Assembly: GCA_934773085.1 (NCBI GenBank)
Contig: CAKVMU010000014.1
Location: 1 to 15,446 of the forward strand
DNA: 15,446 nucleotides
Origin: an uncultured Candidatus Melainabacteria bacterium
GTDB taxonomy: Bacteria; Cyanobacteriota; Vampirovibrionia; Gastranaerophilales; Gastranaerophilaceae
Reading direction: 5' to 3'
In this document: one piece after another, positions 6,532-14,449 of the stretch
Layout of the letters: each line of letters opens with the position of its first letter
How positions within the stretch are numbered: position 1 is the stretch's first letter
Notes under the pieces: generated by a model
Databases searched by the model: none
Told to the model about the DNA's origin: nothing
The model's input: only the letters and a program-made list of their open reading frames with translations
Translations under genes and position numbers: made by a program

Positions 6532-7366
6532 AATTCCTCACTAAAACTTCTGTAATTTTGCCTCTGCCGTCTGCATTGGCATTAATTTGACGGGATGCAA
6601 AAACTTTTTTAATTTTATAATTTGAATATAATTCATTAACCAATTTTGTATCTGAATTTGAGAGCATAAATTTTACACTCATTGAATCCAATTCATCACA
6701 CACATCTCTTAGTTTGAATTGCATATCAATATCAAAACCATCTTTTGTGTATGAAGTAAAACTTGAAGTCTCATTCAATGGAACATAAGGCGGGTCAAAA
6801 TAAACAAAATCGCCTTTTTTAACTTTAGTTAGAATCTCTGTAAAATCAGCACACTTAATTTCAGTCTTTTTTAATAACTCAGAACAATTCAAAAGATTGT
6901 TTTCATCAATGATACGAGGATTTTTGTAATGTCCAAACGGAACATTGAACTCACCTTTAGAATTCACTCTATACATACCGTTAAAACAGGTTCTATTCAA
7001 ATAAATAAAACGGCTTGCTCTTTCAACATTTGACAATTCTGCATATTTTTCAGTTCTATCAATGTTGCGAATTTCTAAAAAGTATTCTTTTGAAACTTCG
7101 TGTTTACTCAAATCATCAATAAGCTCGTCAACATTATCTTTAACAATTTGATAAAGATTAATCAATTCTTCATTCATATCGGAAATATAAGCATTATCGG
7201 GTTGTAATTCAAAAAATAATGCTCCACCGCCAATAAAAGGTTCAAAATAACGGTTGTATGATTTTGGCATGTTTTTAATTAGTTCAAACATAAGCTGACG
7301 TTTGCCGCCAACCCATTTAACAATTGGATATGTTTCTTCTTTTAATTTTTCTAGAATTACTGCCAT
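6524..7366 (-). CDS. dpnM: Dam/DpnM-family adenine-N6 DNA methyltransferase (GATC)
   Basis: It transfers a methyl group from S-adenosylmethionine to the adenine of double-stranded GATC, protecting host DNA from the DpnII-type nuclease. The order of motifs is that of the alpha class: SAM-binding FEPFIGGG at residues 41-48 near the N-terminus, then catalytic DPPY at 191-194. KWVGGKRQL at 17-25 is the typical Dam/DpnM N-terminal signature. RTCFNGMYRVN at 125-135 lies in the target-recognition region of this family. At 280 residues it is close to pneumococcal DpnM (284). It overlaps the upstream methylase by 10 bases and the downstream nuclease by 8, so all three are translated from one message. 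Confidence 0.92.
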   Translation of the reverse strand: MAVILEKLKEETYPIVKWVGGKRQLMFELIKNMPKSYNRYFEPFIGGGALFFELQPDNAYISDMNEELINLYQIVKDNVDELIDDLSKHEVSKEYFLEIRNIDRTEKYAELSNVERASRFIYLNRTCFNGMYRVNSKGEFNVPFGHYKNPRIIDENNLLNCSELLKKTEIKCADFTEILTKVKKGDFVYFDPPYVPLNETSSFTSYTKDGFDIDMQFKLRDVCDELDSMSVKFMLSNSDTKLVNELYSNYKIKKVFASRQINANADGRGKITEVLVRNYD

Positions 7367-8160
7367 GCTTTATCTTTCTTTGAAAATATTTGCTCAAGCC
7401 TTTTAACAGAAAGGTCTAAGTATTCTTTCTCTAAGTCTATTCCAATAAATTTCCTATCTAACTCTAATGCCATTATACCAGTAGTTGAGCTTCCTGTGAA
7501 TGGATCGAGTATTAAATCGCCTTTATTAGTTGACGCAAGGATTATGCGCCTTAACAATTCTAAAGGTTTTTGAGTCGGGTGTTTGCCAAATTCTTTTTCT
7601 GAAGGTTTTGGAGTATCTATTTGCCAAACCGAACGCATTTGTTTATTTGGCTTTTTAAGAATATCATCATTCCAATCCCCATTTTTCATTGCTTCGTAAT
7701 TGAAAGTATGCTTGCCTTTTGGGTCTTTTCTTGCCCATAATAAAGTTTCATGACTAGCTGTAAAATACCTACAACTCATATTTGGCGAAGCATTCGGTTT
7801 AAACCAACATATATCATTTAAAATTTTAAAGCCAGCTTTCTGTAGGGCAAAACCACAAGCATAAATTGAATGATAAGTTCCGGATATCCAAATTGTACCA
7901 TTAGGTTTTAAAACTCTTTTACAAGCATTAATCCATTTTTGATGGAATTCAAAATCCTCGTCTAATCCTTTGCTTTCATCCCACTTGCCTTTATTTACAG
8001 AAACAACTTTACCTGATTGACATGTTATTCCTCCATTAGAAAGCATGTATGGTGGGTCTGCAAAAATCATATCAACAGATTCAGGAGTTGCCCGATTTAA
8101 AATTTCAATGCAATTACCCCGAAATAAAATTATATCGTCTTTTTCATAAAACTTTTGCAT
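7357..8160 (-). CDS. dpnA: DpnA-type second DNA methyltransferase (beta class)
   Basis: In the pneumococcal DpnII system, DpnA also methylates GATC and can act on single-stranded DNA, protecting DNA entering by transformation. This protein has the beta-class order: catalytic DPPY at residues 35-38 inside DMIFADPPYMLSNGG, and the SAM-binding DPFTGSSTTG near residue 218. It also shares KPNGTIWISG and SCRYFTASHETLLWARK with what I recall of DpnA, and its 267 residues match the DpnA length (about 268). It is the first gene of its operon. The ATG at 8160 has no Shine-Dalgarno site and lies six bases after a TATAAT box, so the message may be leaderless. The order dpnA-dpnM-dpnB differs from the pneumococcal dpnM-dpnA-dpnB. 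Confidence 0.9.
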   Translation of the reverse strand: MQKFYEKDDIILFRGNCIEILNRATPESVDMIFADPPYMLSNGGITCQSGKVVSVNKGKWDESKGLDEDFEFHQKWINACKRVLKPNGTIWISGTYHSIYACGFALQKAGFKILNDICWFKPNASPNMSCRYFTASHETLLWARKDPKGKHTFNYEAMKNGDWNDDILKKPNKQMRSVWQIDTPKPSEKEFGKHPTQKPLELLRRIILASTNKGDLILDPFTGSSTTGIMALELDRKFIGIDLEKEYLDLSVKRLEQIFSKKDKAWQ

Positions 8161-8166
8161 GGGTTA

Positions 8167-8172
8167 ATTATA
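8167..8172 (-). promoter_or_regulatory. Putative -10 box of the DpnII-type operon, implying a leaderless mRNA
   Basis: On the minus strand TATAAT (8172 to 8167) is followed by TAACCC and then the ATG at 8160. Transcription usually begins 6-8 bases after the -10 box, which places the start at or next to the initiator A. No good -35 is visible; the hexamer 17 bases upstream reads GAACTT. Confidence 0.5.
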
Positions 8173-8297
8173 ATATAAACAAGCAAACAAAGTTCAGAAT
8201 GTGAAGGTTTATGTTTCGAATGATGATTCAAATAATTAAATAAATGTTAATTTTTAGAGATTTTAAGAAATTTTGGTAAATAATTAAAATAGGGGAA

Positions 8298-8303
8298 TAT
8301 AAT
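8298..8303 (+). promoter_or_regulatory. Putative -10 box of the ABC-3C/Septu operon
   Basis: A perfect TATAAT lies 22 bases upstream of the GTG start at 8326 and just ahead of the ribosome site GAGGTG (8312-8317). The best -35 is TTGGTA (8273-8278), with a long 19-base spacer, so promoter strength is uncertain. It faces away from the restriction operon promoter inside a 165-base shared spacer. No clear operator palindrome was seen there beyond short AT-rich repeats. Confidence 0.5.
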
Positions 8304-8325
8304 TATCTCTCGAGGTGAAGAATTA

Positions 8326-9540
8326 GTGGAAGGTATTGTGCATAAAAATAAAAAGAACAAGAAACGTGGTAGCCAAATAGAAATATTTAATGGCTTTATA
8401 AAACAAGTTCCGAGAGCGATATATAACTTGCTAGATGGTGCATTTAAGGTTTCAATTGAAGCTGAGGATGATATTTCAATTTACGATAATACTGGAAAAA
8501 TAACAAAAATAGAACAACTTAAGCATAAAAAATCGGATAATGTGTTGAGCAATACTTCTGATGATCTTTGGGGAACATTGTATAATTGGATATACAACTA
8601 TGTTGAAGAACCTGATAAAAACAAATATTCAGATAATTGTGCTTTTGTAATTTTTTTAAGAAATAAAAGTTACAAACAATCAAAGTGTCTTGAAGAGATT
8701 TTAAGTCTTGGTCAGGATACAAATTTTGATAAAATGATTGAAAATTGTGAAAAATATCTAAAAAACTGCAAAAATGATGATATTAATAAAAAATTTAATT
8801 ACATTAAACAACATAAAGAAGAAGCTACTAAAATTCTCAAAAATTTCTCCGTAGTAACACCTCAAATTAATATTAGTTGTGATTTAAATAATCTAATTGC
8901 ATCTATTTATGGTGATACTTATGGCTCCGATTTTCTATTTTTTGCAGATACCTTAAATAGTGAATATAATAAACTTATTTATAATAGAGAAGAAGATGCT
9001 CTAAAGAAATGTGTAATTTCTCAAGAAAATTTAAGTTCAATTCAAGCGAAGTATGATAAATTTAGAATAAAAGTTCAATTTGTTCAAGGAACACTTACAG
9101 AAACAGAATTGGCACAACTTCGTAATGAATTGTTTGTTGCTCAATTAAATTGTATTGATTGTAATGATAATATTATTTTATCAGCAAAAAAATCATATAC
9201 ATCTTGGAAAAATTGTGAGGAAAAAGATTTATTGTCAGGAAAGGTAACGCAAGAAGTTCTTAATCAAACATATTCAGACCTAAAAGATAATTGGGAAAAT
9301 GAAAAATTATCAATCTCACCTGTTGCATACCCGACAGCAGAAAAACAAGGACAATATTTGTATAGTAAAGTTCAAGAGATACCAGTAAACATTGATGGTA
9401 TTGATTTGCAAGGGGATAAAAGAACAATAACAAGAGGTGCTTATAATTATTTAGCTAATAAAGAATTAGATAATGAGTACTCTGTAGGATGGCATCCTGA
9501 ATACAAGGAACAGTTAAAAGATTGGAATAGTAATGAATAA
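8326..9540 (+). CDS. ABC-3C (Lamassu-like) effector: Cap4/Mrr-like nuclease domain plus C-terminal association domain
   Basis: This is the predicted DNA-cutting effector of an ABC-three-component defence system. The N-terminal region begins RGSQIEIFNGFIKQVPRAIYNLLDG (14-38), then an acidic strand IEAEDDISIYD (44-54) and KIEQLKHKK (61-69). The QLKH element fits the QxK variant of the PD-(D/E)xK fold seen in Mrr and Cap4/DUF4297-type nucleases. A helical middle leads to a C-terminal part with SYTSW (290-294), TRGAYNYLAN (369-378) and GWHPEYKEQ (388-396), as in ABC-3C C-terminal domains that bind the partner complex. Start: GTG at 8326 with GAGGTG 8 bases upstream. It overlaps the next gene by 8 bases. 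The role comes from context and motifs; the exact nuclease family is less sure than the ABC-3C assignment. Confidence 0.8.
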   Translation: MEGIVHKNKKNKKRGSQIEIFNGFIKQVPRAIYNLLDGAFKVSIEAEDDISIYDNTGKITKIEQLKHKKSDNVLSNTSDDLWGTLYNWIYNYVEEPDKNKYSDNCAFVIFLRNKSYKQSKCLEEILSLGQDTNFDKMIENCEKYLKNCKNDDINKKFNYIKQHKEEATKILKNFSVVTPQINISCDLNNLIASIYGDTYGSDFLFFADTLNSEYNKLIYNREEDALKKCVISQENLSSIQAKYDKFRIKVQFVQGTLTETELAQLRNELFVAQLNCIDCNDNIILSAKKSYTSWKNCEEKDLLSGKVTQEVLNQTYSDLKDNWENEKLSISPVAYPTAEKQGQYLYSKVQEIPVNIDGIDLQGDKRTITRGAYNYLANKELDNEYSVGWHPEYKEQLKDWNSNE

Positions 9541-10054
9541 GAAATCGATTTATGAAAAATATTGTAATGATATACAAAATCCCGCATTAGGAGCATCTTT
9601 AATTGCCATTTTTTGCAATGAGTTTCATAAACAATCTCTCAAAAATGAATATCCTCAGATTCATTTAATCTTTATTATTATGCCTCTCATATTAAACGAA
9701 AATTTTTGTAATCAATTGATAAACTCAAAAGGTAATAAGCGTACGCGTAAAACAGAAGAAGGAAAAGAAGTAATTTCATATTTGTCTAAAATTGTAAATA
9801 ATTCTAAAACAGCAAATAATTTACATCATTATACAGAAGTCTTTCGAAAATATACTCTTACTTGTATAGCATTTGCTAAGAAATTAAATATTATAGAGAT
9901 ATCAGATGATGTAAAAATAAAATGTATAACAGATAAAATATCTAAATTTCCAAATGATAATAGATACTTGAAAGCCACTAAATTATTAGGAGAATATTTT
10001 GCAAACGGCGTGTCTTTAAATTTAATACAACAAAAACTAGGAGTAACATTTTAA
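9533..10054 (+). CDS. ABC-3C middle component (LmuC-like)
   Basis: A 173-residue helical protein of the kind called the middle component of three-component ABC systems, thought to bridge the SMC-like ATPase and the effector. The visible family marks are NPALGASLIAIFCNEF (17-32) and the hydrophobic HLIFIIMPLIL (44-54). The C-terminal half may hold a helix-turn-helix-like end (LGEYFANGVSLNLIQQKLGVTF). It has no good ribosome site of its own; its ATG lies inside the end of the effector gene, so it is probably translated by coupling. Its stop shares one base with the start of the ATPase gene (TAATG). Confidence 0.8.
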   Translation: MNKKSIYEKYCNDIQNPALGASLIAIFCNEFHKQSLKNEYPQIHLIFIIMPLILNENFCNQLINSKGNKRTRKTEEGKEVISYLSKIVNNSKTANNLHHYTEVFRKYTLTCIAFAKKLNIIEISDDVKIKCITDKISKFPNDNRYLKATKLLGEYFANGVSLNLIQQKLGVTF

Positions 10055-11973
10055 TGAATATTCAGATTAAAAAAATTATACTATGGGCAAAAAAAGAAAA
10101 TATAAAACCTCAAATAATTGAATTAAAAACTGGAGCTTTAAATGTTATCCATGGTGGTTCAAAAAGAGGGAAAACAGCTTTGATACATATTATAGACTGG
10201 TGTTTAGGTTCTAACCATAACAATATTCCTTTCGGAACCGTTAGAGACAATGTGTCTTGGTGTGGGCTTATATTAAAAGCAGACGATAAAGAAATTTTTT
10301 TGGCACGTGAAAATACAGAACAACCTTCAAATAGCAAAATTTATTATGAAATAAGTGATAAAATTGATGTTCCTGACAATATGGAAGCTAATTATACTTT
10401 GGATGACTTTAAAAAAGATTTTAATAACAAACTTGGAGTTCCTTTTGAAGTTATTGTTGACAAAAATCAGGCAAGACCAAGTTTTAGAGATTTTGTAACA
10501 TTTAATTTTCAGACTCAAGGTATTGTTGCAGATCAGAATAATCTTTTATATAAAACCAATTTGTCCGATTACAGACAAAGAATTCGCTCAATTTTTAATT
10601 TCGCAATTGGTGCAGAATCAGCCCAAATATTGGAAAATAAACTATTAAAAGCTAAGCTACAAAAAGAACTTGAAGAATTGAGAAAAGATGAAGAATATAA
10701 TAAAAGCCAAAAACAAAAAATATTAGAAAATAACTCACATATTTTATTAAAAGCTGTTGATTTAGGCTTATTATCAAATGAAGATGTACCTGTTGATAAT
10801 AAAATGTCTGAATCTAAAATGTTAAGTTCGTATGATAAATTAGCGAAGAAAACTATTTCAGATATAAATATAGATCCTAATAGTCAAAATCGTATATCTG
10901 AACAAATATATTTTATTGAAACGCAACTCAAACCCATATATGAAGATATTAGAGACTTACAAATACGAAAGAATAATTTATCTGAAATTATAAATCTTAA
11001 TAATGAACAAGAGAGTTTGTTGGAATGCAAGCAAAAAAGACTTGAAATTTCAAGATTCTTTAAGGACTATTTTGAAGAAGAAGCGGATGATGTTTTTACA
11101 AAAGAAGAAATTGAAAAATTGTATAAAAATCTAGAAGAAACAGAGTTGGATTTATCTCTTAAAGTAATAAAAAGTAAAAATTCTGAATATATAAGTCAAA
11201 GAACGAAAATTGAAGAACAAATCTTATCAAAAACTCGTGATATAAACAATTTAGTTGCACAAAAGAATAAATTAAAAACAACAAAAGAAGAGTATTCTAT
11301 GTTGGAAAGATTCTATGTTAAGATAATTTTATCTGCTAAAAATATTTGCGAAATATATAAACAACATAATATTTCCAATGAACAACAAATTAATTCATTA
11401 GAAAAGCAAATAAGTAATTTAAATACAAAAAATAAAGAAAAAGAATATCTTGAAGAGATAGTTAAAATCGCACAGAATTATCTTCCAAGCTTTGCAGAAT
11501 TTCCATATATAGATTCTTTTGATTCAAAAGAACTTGCTGTCAAAATTAAGAAATCACCTCTTTCAAAACCATTTTATGCTTCTGATGCAGGTAGTGGTGC
11601 CAATTGGGTTGCATACCATATTGCAATGCTTTTGGGCTTCCATAAATTTTTTATAGATAAGGATACTCCCGTATTTAATTTTTTAATTTTTGACCAACCT
11701 AGTCAAGTATATTTTCCAAGGTCTTCATATGATGTAGATAAAAAAATTCAAATTTTTGATAAAAATACTGAAGATGCAAAATCAGTAAAAGAAATGTTTG
11801 AAATAATGCAAAAGAGTATTAATGATAATAATGGTCAATTCCAAATTTTAGTTTTAGACCATGCTGCTTCTGATATATGGGGCGATATTGACTGTATTCA
11901 TGAAGTTACAGAGTGGACAGGAGATAAAGCTTTAATTCCGTACAATTGGTTTGATAATAATGATAAATTATAA
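10054..11973 (+). CDS. DUF3732 SMC/Rad50-like ATPase of the ABC-3C system (LmuB-like)
   Basis: A DNA-sensing ATPase expected to dimerise and trigger the effector on phage DNA ends or unusual DNA structures. Walker A is GGSKRGKT at residues 34-41, followed by the DUF3732-typical run IIDWCLGSNHNNIPFGTVRDNVSW. Two long coiled-coil stretches (about 190-230 and 300-470) form the arm. The C-terminal head has the signature-like SDAGSGANW (510-518), Walker B region FLIFDQPSQVYFP (543-555) and ILVLDHA (598-604), where the switch histidine lies. The glutamate usual after Walker B Asp is Gln here (DQPS), which is normal for DUF3732 as I know it. The full ABC head is split by the coil, as in SMC proteins. 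AGGAG at 10039-10043 precedes the ATG. The gene ends 15 bases before the Septu-like ATPase. Confidence 0.88.
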   Translation: MNIQIKKIILWAKKENIKPQIIELKTGALNVIHGGSKRGKTALIHIIDWCLGSNHNNIPFGTVRDNVSWCGLILKADDKEIFLARENTEQPSNSKIYYEISDKIDVPDNMEANYTLDDFKKDFNNKLGVPFEVIVDKNQARPSFRDFVTFNFQTQGIVADQNNLLYKTNLSDYRQRIRSIFNFAIGAESAQILENKLLKAKLQKELEELRKDEEYNKSQKQKILENNSHILLKAVDLGLLSNEDVPVDNKMSESKMLSSYDKLAKKTISDINIDPNSQNRISEQIYFIETQLKPIYEDIRDLQIRKNNLSEIINLNNEQESLLECKQKRLEISRFFKDYFEEEADDVFTKEEIEKLYKNLEETELDLSLKVIKSKNSEYISQRTKIEEQILSKTRDINNLVAQKNKLKTTKEEYSMLERFYVKIILSAKNICEIYKQHNISNEQQINSLEKQISNLNTKNKEKEYLEEIVKIAQNYLPSFAEFPYIDSFDSKELAVKIKKSPLSKPFYASDAGSGANWVAYHIAMLLGFHKFFIDKDTPVFNFLIFDQPSQVYFPRSSYDVDKKIQIFDKNTEDAKSVKEMFEIMQKSINDNNGQFQILVLDHAASDIWGDIDCIHEVTEWTGDKALIPYNWFDNNDKL

Positions 11974-11988
11974 AATAATGAGGTATTT

Positions 11989-13449
11989 GTGATTAAATTT
12001 TTTGTTTCTAAAAATATAGTAAATCTTGCAAATTCTTGCACATTAACTAAAATCATATGGGATGATTTTGGATTTAAAACTTCTTTTAACTTATATTATG
12101 TTGATGAGAACTCTAAAATTATTCACATAGGAAAATTAAAAATTTTACAAAAAAATCAGGAATATGGTTATACAGACATACCAAATGAATTTGACAGACT
12201 TAGTGATAATTATTGTAGTCTTGGGCAAGAGCAAATATATTATGAAGAATTATATCATTTACCTGAAAATATAAGAAAAGAAATATTAAATAATTTAAGA
12301 GATTGCGTTAATAATAATAAAATCAAAAATGCTTTTAGAAAAGAAAATGGTTTCCGATATTCTTTGATGAGAGTATTAAGAGAACATGATATAAAACATT
12401 TTAGAAGTATTTTAAAAAATCAAGCAAAGCCCACACCATATAAATTTACATATGCAATAACAAATTCACAAGAATCTCATCTCGTAGTGAACGTAATTCC
12501 GAATTCTACACCACCAACCAACGTGCAAGTTATAATTGGTAGAAATGGAGTAGGCAAGACACGACTTTTTAATAAATTAACAACTTCATTAATGAATATT
12601 GAACAAGATGAAAATGATAAACAAGAACATTTTATAAATCATGATGAAAAATTACAATTTTCAAATTTAATAACAATAGCTTTTAGTGCTTTTGACTCTT
12701 CAAGACCACTAACAAAGGCTGAATTAAAAAATAATCCAATAAATTATAATTATATAGGTTTAAAAAAGTCAGACAACAGTGGTTTTAGAGATTTTGGAGA
12801 TTTAAACACTGAATTTGTTGATTCTTTTCAAAGTTGTATCACAGGCGTTAGAAAAGAACGATTAAAAAATGCTATAGAAATTTTAAATTCTGACCCTATT
12901 TTTTTAAACCTTGATATAATATCGCTTATTGATAATTATGATAGAAAAGAATTATTTCGCATTTATCGCCTATTAAGTTCAGGACATAAAATAGTCTTAT
13001 TTAGTATTATAAAATTGGTTCTTCTGACAGATGAAAGGACATTGGTTTTAATTGATGAGCCAGAAACTCATCTGCATCCTCCTCTCTTATCTTCATTTAT
13101 TAAAGCATTATCAGATTTATTAATCAATAGAAATGCAATAGCACTAATCGCTACTCATTCTCCGGTTGTACTTCAGGAAGTTCCAAGAGTTTGTGTATCA
13201 ATAATGAATCGTTCTGGCAAGGAGGTTAAAATAGATAAGCCAGAAATTGAAACATATGCCGAAAATGTTGGAACACTTACTCATGAAATTTTTAAATTGG
13301 AAGTTATGCAAAGTGGTTTTTATAAAACATTAAAAGATTTAATTATGGATGACAATCTTACATATGAAGAGATATTAAATGAATTTAAAGAACAGATAGG
13401 ATGTGAGGGGCGGGCTATAATTAGAGCCTTAGAATATAATAAGGATTAA
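11989..13449 (+). CDS. Septu PtuA-like AAA/ABC-type ATPase with long N-terminal region
   Basis: This is the ATPase partner of the HNH nuclease encoded next, as in Septu PtuAB. Walker A GRNGVGKT is at residues 184-191. LSSGHK (329-334) fits the ABC signature, LVLIDEPETHLHPP (352-365) is Walker B, and ATHSP (388-392) holds the switch histidine. This set defines the OLD/RecF/PtuA-like ATPase group. About 180 residues precede Walker A, including a beta-rich start (IIWDDFGFKTSFNLYYVD, then IIHIGKLKILQ) and a charged helical part. That is longer than in the PtuA proteins I know, which have Walker A near the N-terminus. The start is GTG at 11989, with GAGG (11980-11983) 5 bases upstream. It follows the DUF3732 gene by 15 bases. 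It could instead be an added sensor of the ABC-3C system. Confidence 0.82.
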   Translation: MIKFFVSKNIVNLANSCTLTKIIWDDFGFKTSFNLYYVDENSKIIHIGKLKILQKNQEYGYTDIPNEFDRLSDNYCSLGQEQIYYEELYHLPENIRKEILNNLRDCVNNNKIKNAFRKENGFRYSLMRVLREHDIKHFRSILKNQAKPTPYKFTYAITNSQESHLVVNVIPNSTPPTNVQVIIGRNGVGKTRLFNKLTTSLMNIEQDENDKQEHFINHDEKLQFSNLITIAFSAFDSSRPLTKAELKNNPINYNYIGLKKSDNSGFRDFGDLNTEFVDSFQSCITGVRKERLKNAIEILNSDPIFLNLDIISLIDNYDRKELFRIYRLLSSGHKIVLFSIIKLVLLTDERTLVLIDEPETHLHPPLLSSFIKALSDLLINRNAIALIATHSPVVLQEVPRVCVSIMNRSGKEVKIDKPEIETYAENVGTLTHEIFKLEVMQSGFYKTLKDLIMDDNLTYEEILNEFKEQIGCEGRAIIRALEYNKD

Positions 13450-13456
13450 TTTTAAT

Positions 13457-14284
13457 ATGAAGAAACTTGAAAAACCAAAATATGAGAACATTGAAAATGA
13501 TTATATGACTTGTATAGATAATAGTAGGCAAAAGGAACTGCTTGAGCGTATTAAACCTAAAATTTTGCAGCAAGTTAAAGATTATGATAATATATGCTCT
13601 GAAAAGGATAAACGTATACTAATACCACTCTCAATTGATAAACCTACAAAAGAAATACTTTATCGTTTATATGATAATAATTTTCTTGCAAAAAGTAGTA
13701 ATGGGAGAAAATTATATGACAAATTATTATTATCAAGTCAAGTCTGTCCCTATTGTAAAAATGGTATAGTTTATACATTAGATCACTATTTGCCTAGAAC
13801 AATTAAAGATGGATTCCCAGAATTATCTATAATTTCTTTAAATTTAGTACCTTGTTGTCGAGATTGCAATTCTTTAAAGCATGATGATATAGGAGAACAA
13901 ACAAAAACATATTTACATCCATATTATGATGATGTCAGTAAAGAGAGATGGCTCTATGCAAGAGTAGTATATGAAAATAATGGGCCAATCATTCATTTCT
14001 TTGTTAAAAGCGTAGCTTCTTATTCTGATGAATTAAATTCTAGAATACAGTATCATTTTGATAAACTGAATATCTCTAGAATCTATTCAATAAATTCTGG
14101 TACCGATTTGTGTGAAATAATAAGATATATTAAAGATAATAAAATGTCTGAAGATAATGTAAAGGCACACTTAAAAGACTTAGCAATAATAAATGAAAAT
14201 ATAGATAAAAATTCAAGAAAAACCGCTATGTATTATGCGTTATTGGAAGATTCTTTATTTTATCAAAATTGTATTATAAAATAA
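13457..14284 (+). CDS. Septu PtuB-like HNH endonuclease
   Basis: A predicted nicking or double-strand DNA nuclease. The HNH/zinc site is clear: CPYC at residues 97-100, LDHYLPR with D109 and H110, then VPCCRDCNSLKHDD with C134, C137, N138 and H142. The downstream YLHPYYDDVSKERWLYARV (about 152-170) is typical of PtuB-like HNH proteins. The N-terminal 90 residues are helical and probably hold the ATPase contact. The length (275) fits PtuB. It starts 7 bases after the PtuA-like stop, with AAGGA at 13441-13445 as ribosome site, and is the last gene before the terminator at 14424. Confidence 0.87.
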   Translation: MKKLEKPKYENIENDYMTCIDNSRQKELLERIKPKILQQVKDYDNICSEKDKRILIPLSIDKPTKEILYRLYDNNFLAKSSNGRKLYDKLLLSSQVCPYCKNGIVYTLDHYLPRTIKDGFPELSIISLNLVPCCRDCNSLKHDDIGEQTKTYLHPYYDDVSKERWLYARVVYENNGPIIHFFVKSVASYSDELNSRIQYHFDKLNISRIYSINSGTDLCEIIRYIKDNKMSEDNVKAHLKDLAIINENIDKNSRKTAMYYALLEDSLFYQNCIIK

Positions 14285-14368
14285 AATTATAATTATTAAG
14301 TGATAAATTATATAAATGCAATCCTCATCTCATAGTTAATTTCATCTTGTTCTCAATGTTAAATTACA

Positions 14369-14420
14369 ACAGAGGTAGGTAAACACACCGAACTTAATGT
14401 TTTTATCCCAGCTCTGTCTT
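14369..14420 (+). ncRNA. Candidate structured RNA or 3' UTR element before the terminator
   Basis: ACAGAG (14369-14374) pairs with CTCTGT (14412-14417), and inside it GGTAAA (14378-14383) pairs with TTTATC (14402-14407, one G-U pair), leaving an 18-base loop. This two-part stem runs straight into the intrinsic terminator. A weak extended -10 (TGTTAAATT, 14357-14365) lies just ahead. It may be a small RNA of roughly 80 bases or only a structured operon tail. No known RNA family is recognised. Confidence 0.3.
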
Positions 14421-14423
14421 AAA

Positions 14424-14447
14424 GACTGCAATTTGCAGTCCTTTTTT
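14424..14447 (+). terminator. Rho-independent terminator of the defence operon
   Basis: GACTGCA (14424-14430), a 3-base loop, TGCAGTC (14434-14440), then CTTTTTT. The stem is preceded by AAA and can extend. It ends plus-strand transcription from the five-gene operon. The opposite strand has only a weak T run, so it would be a poorer stop for the minus-strand gene whose stop codon is at 14450. Confidence 0.9.
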
Positions 14448-14449
14448 AT

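Noticed and set aside
10110..10518. Minus-strand open frames inside the DUF3732 gene
   Set aside because: They are shadows of a well-supported gene with clear motifs and have no ribosome sites.
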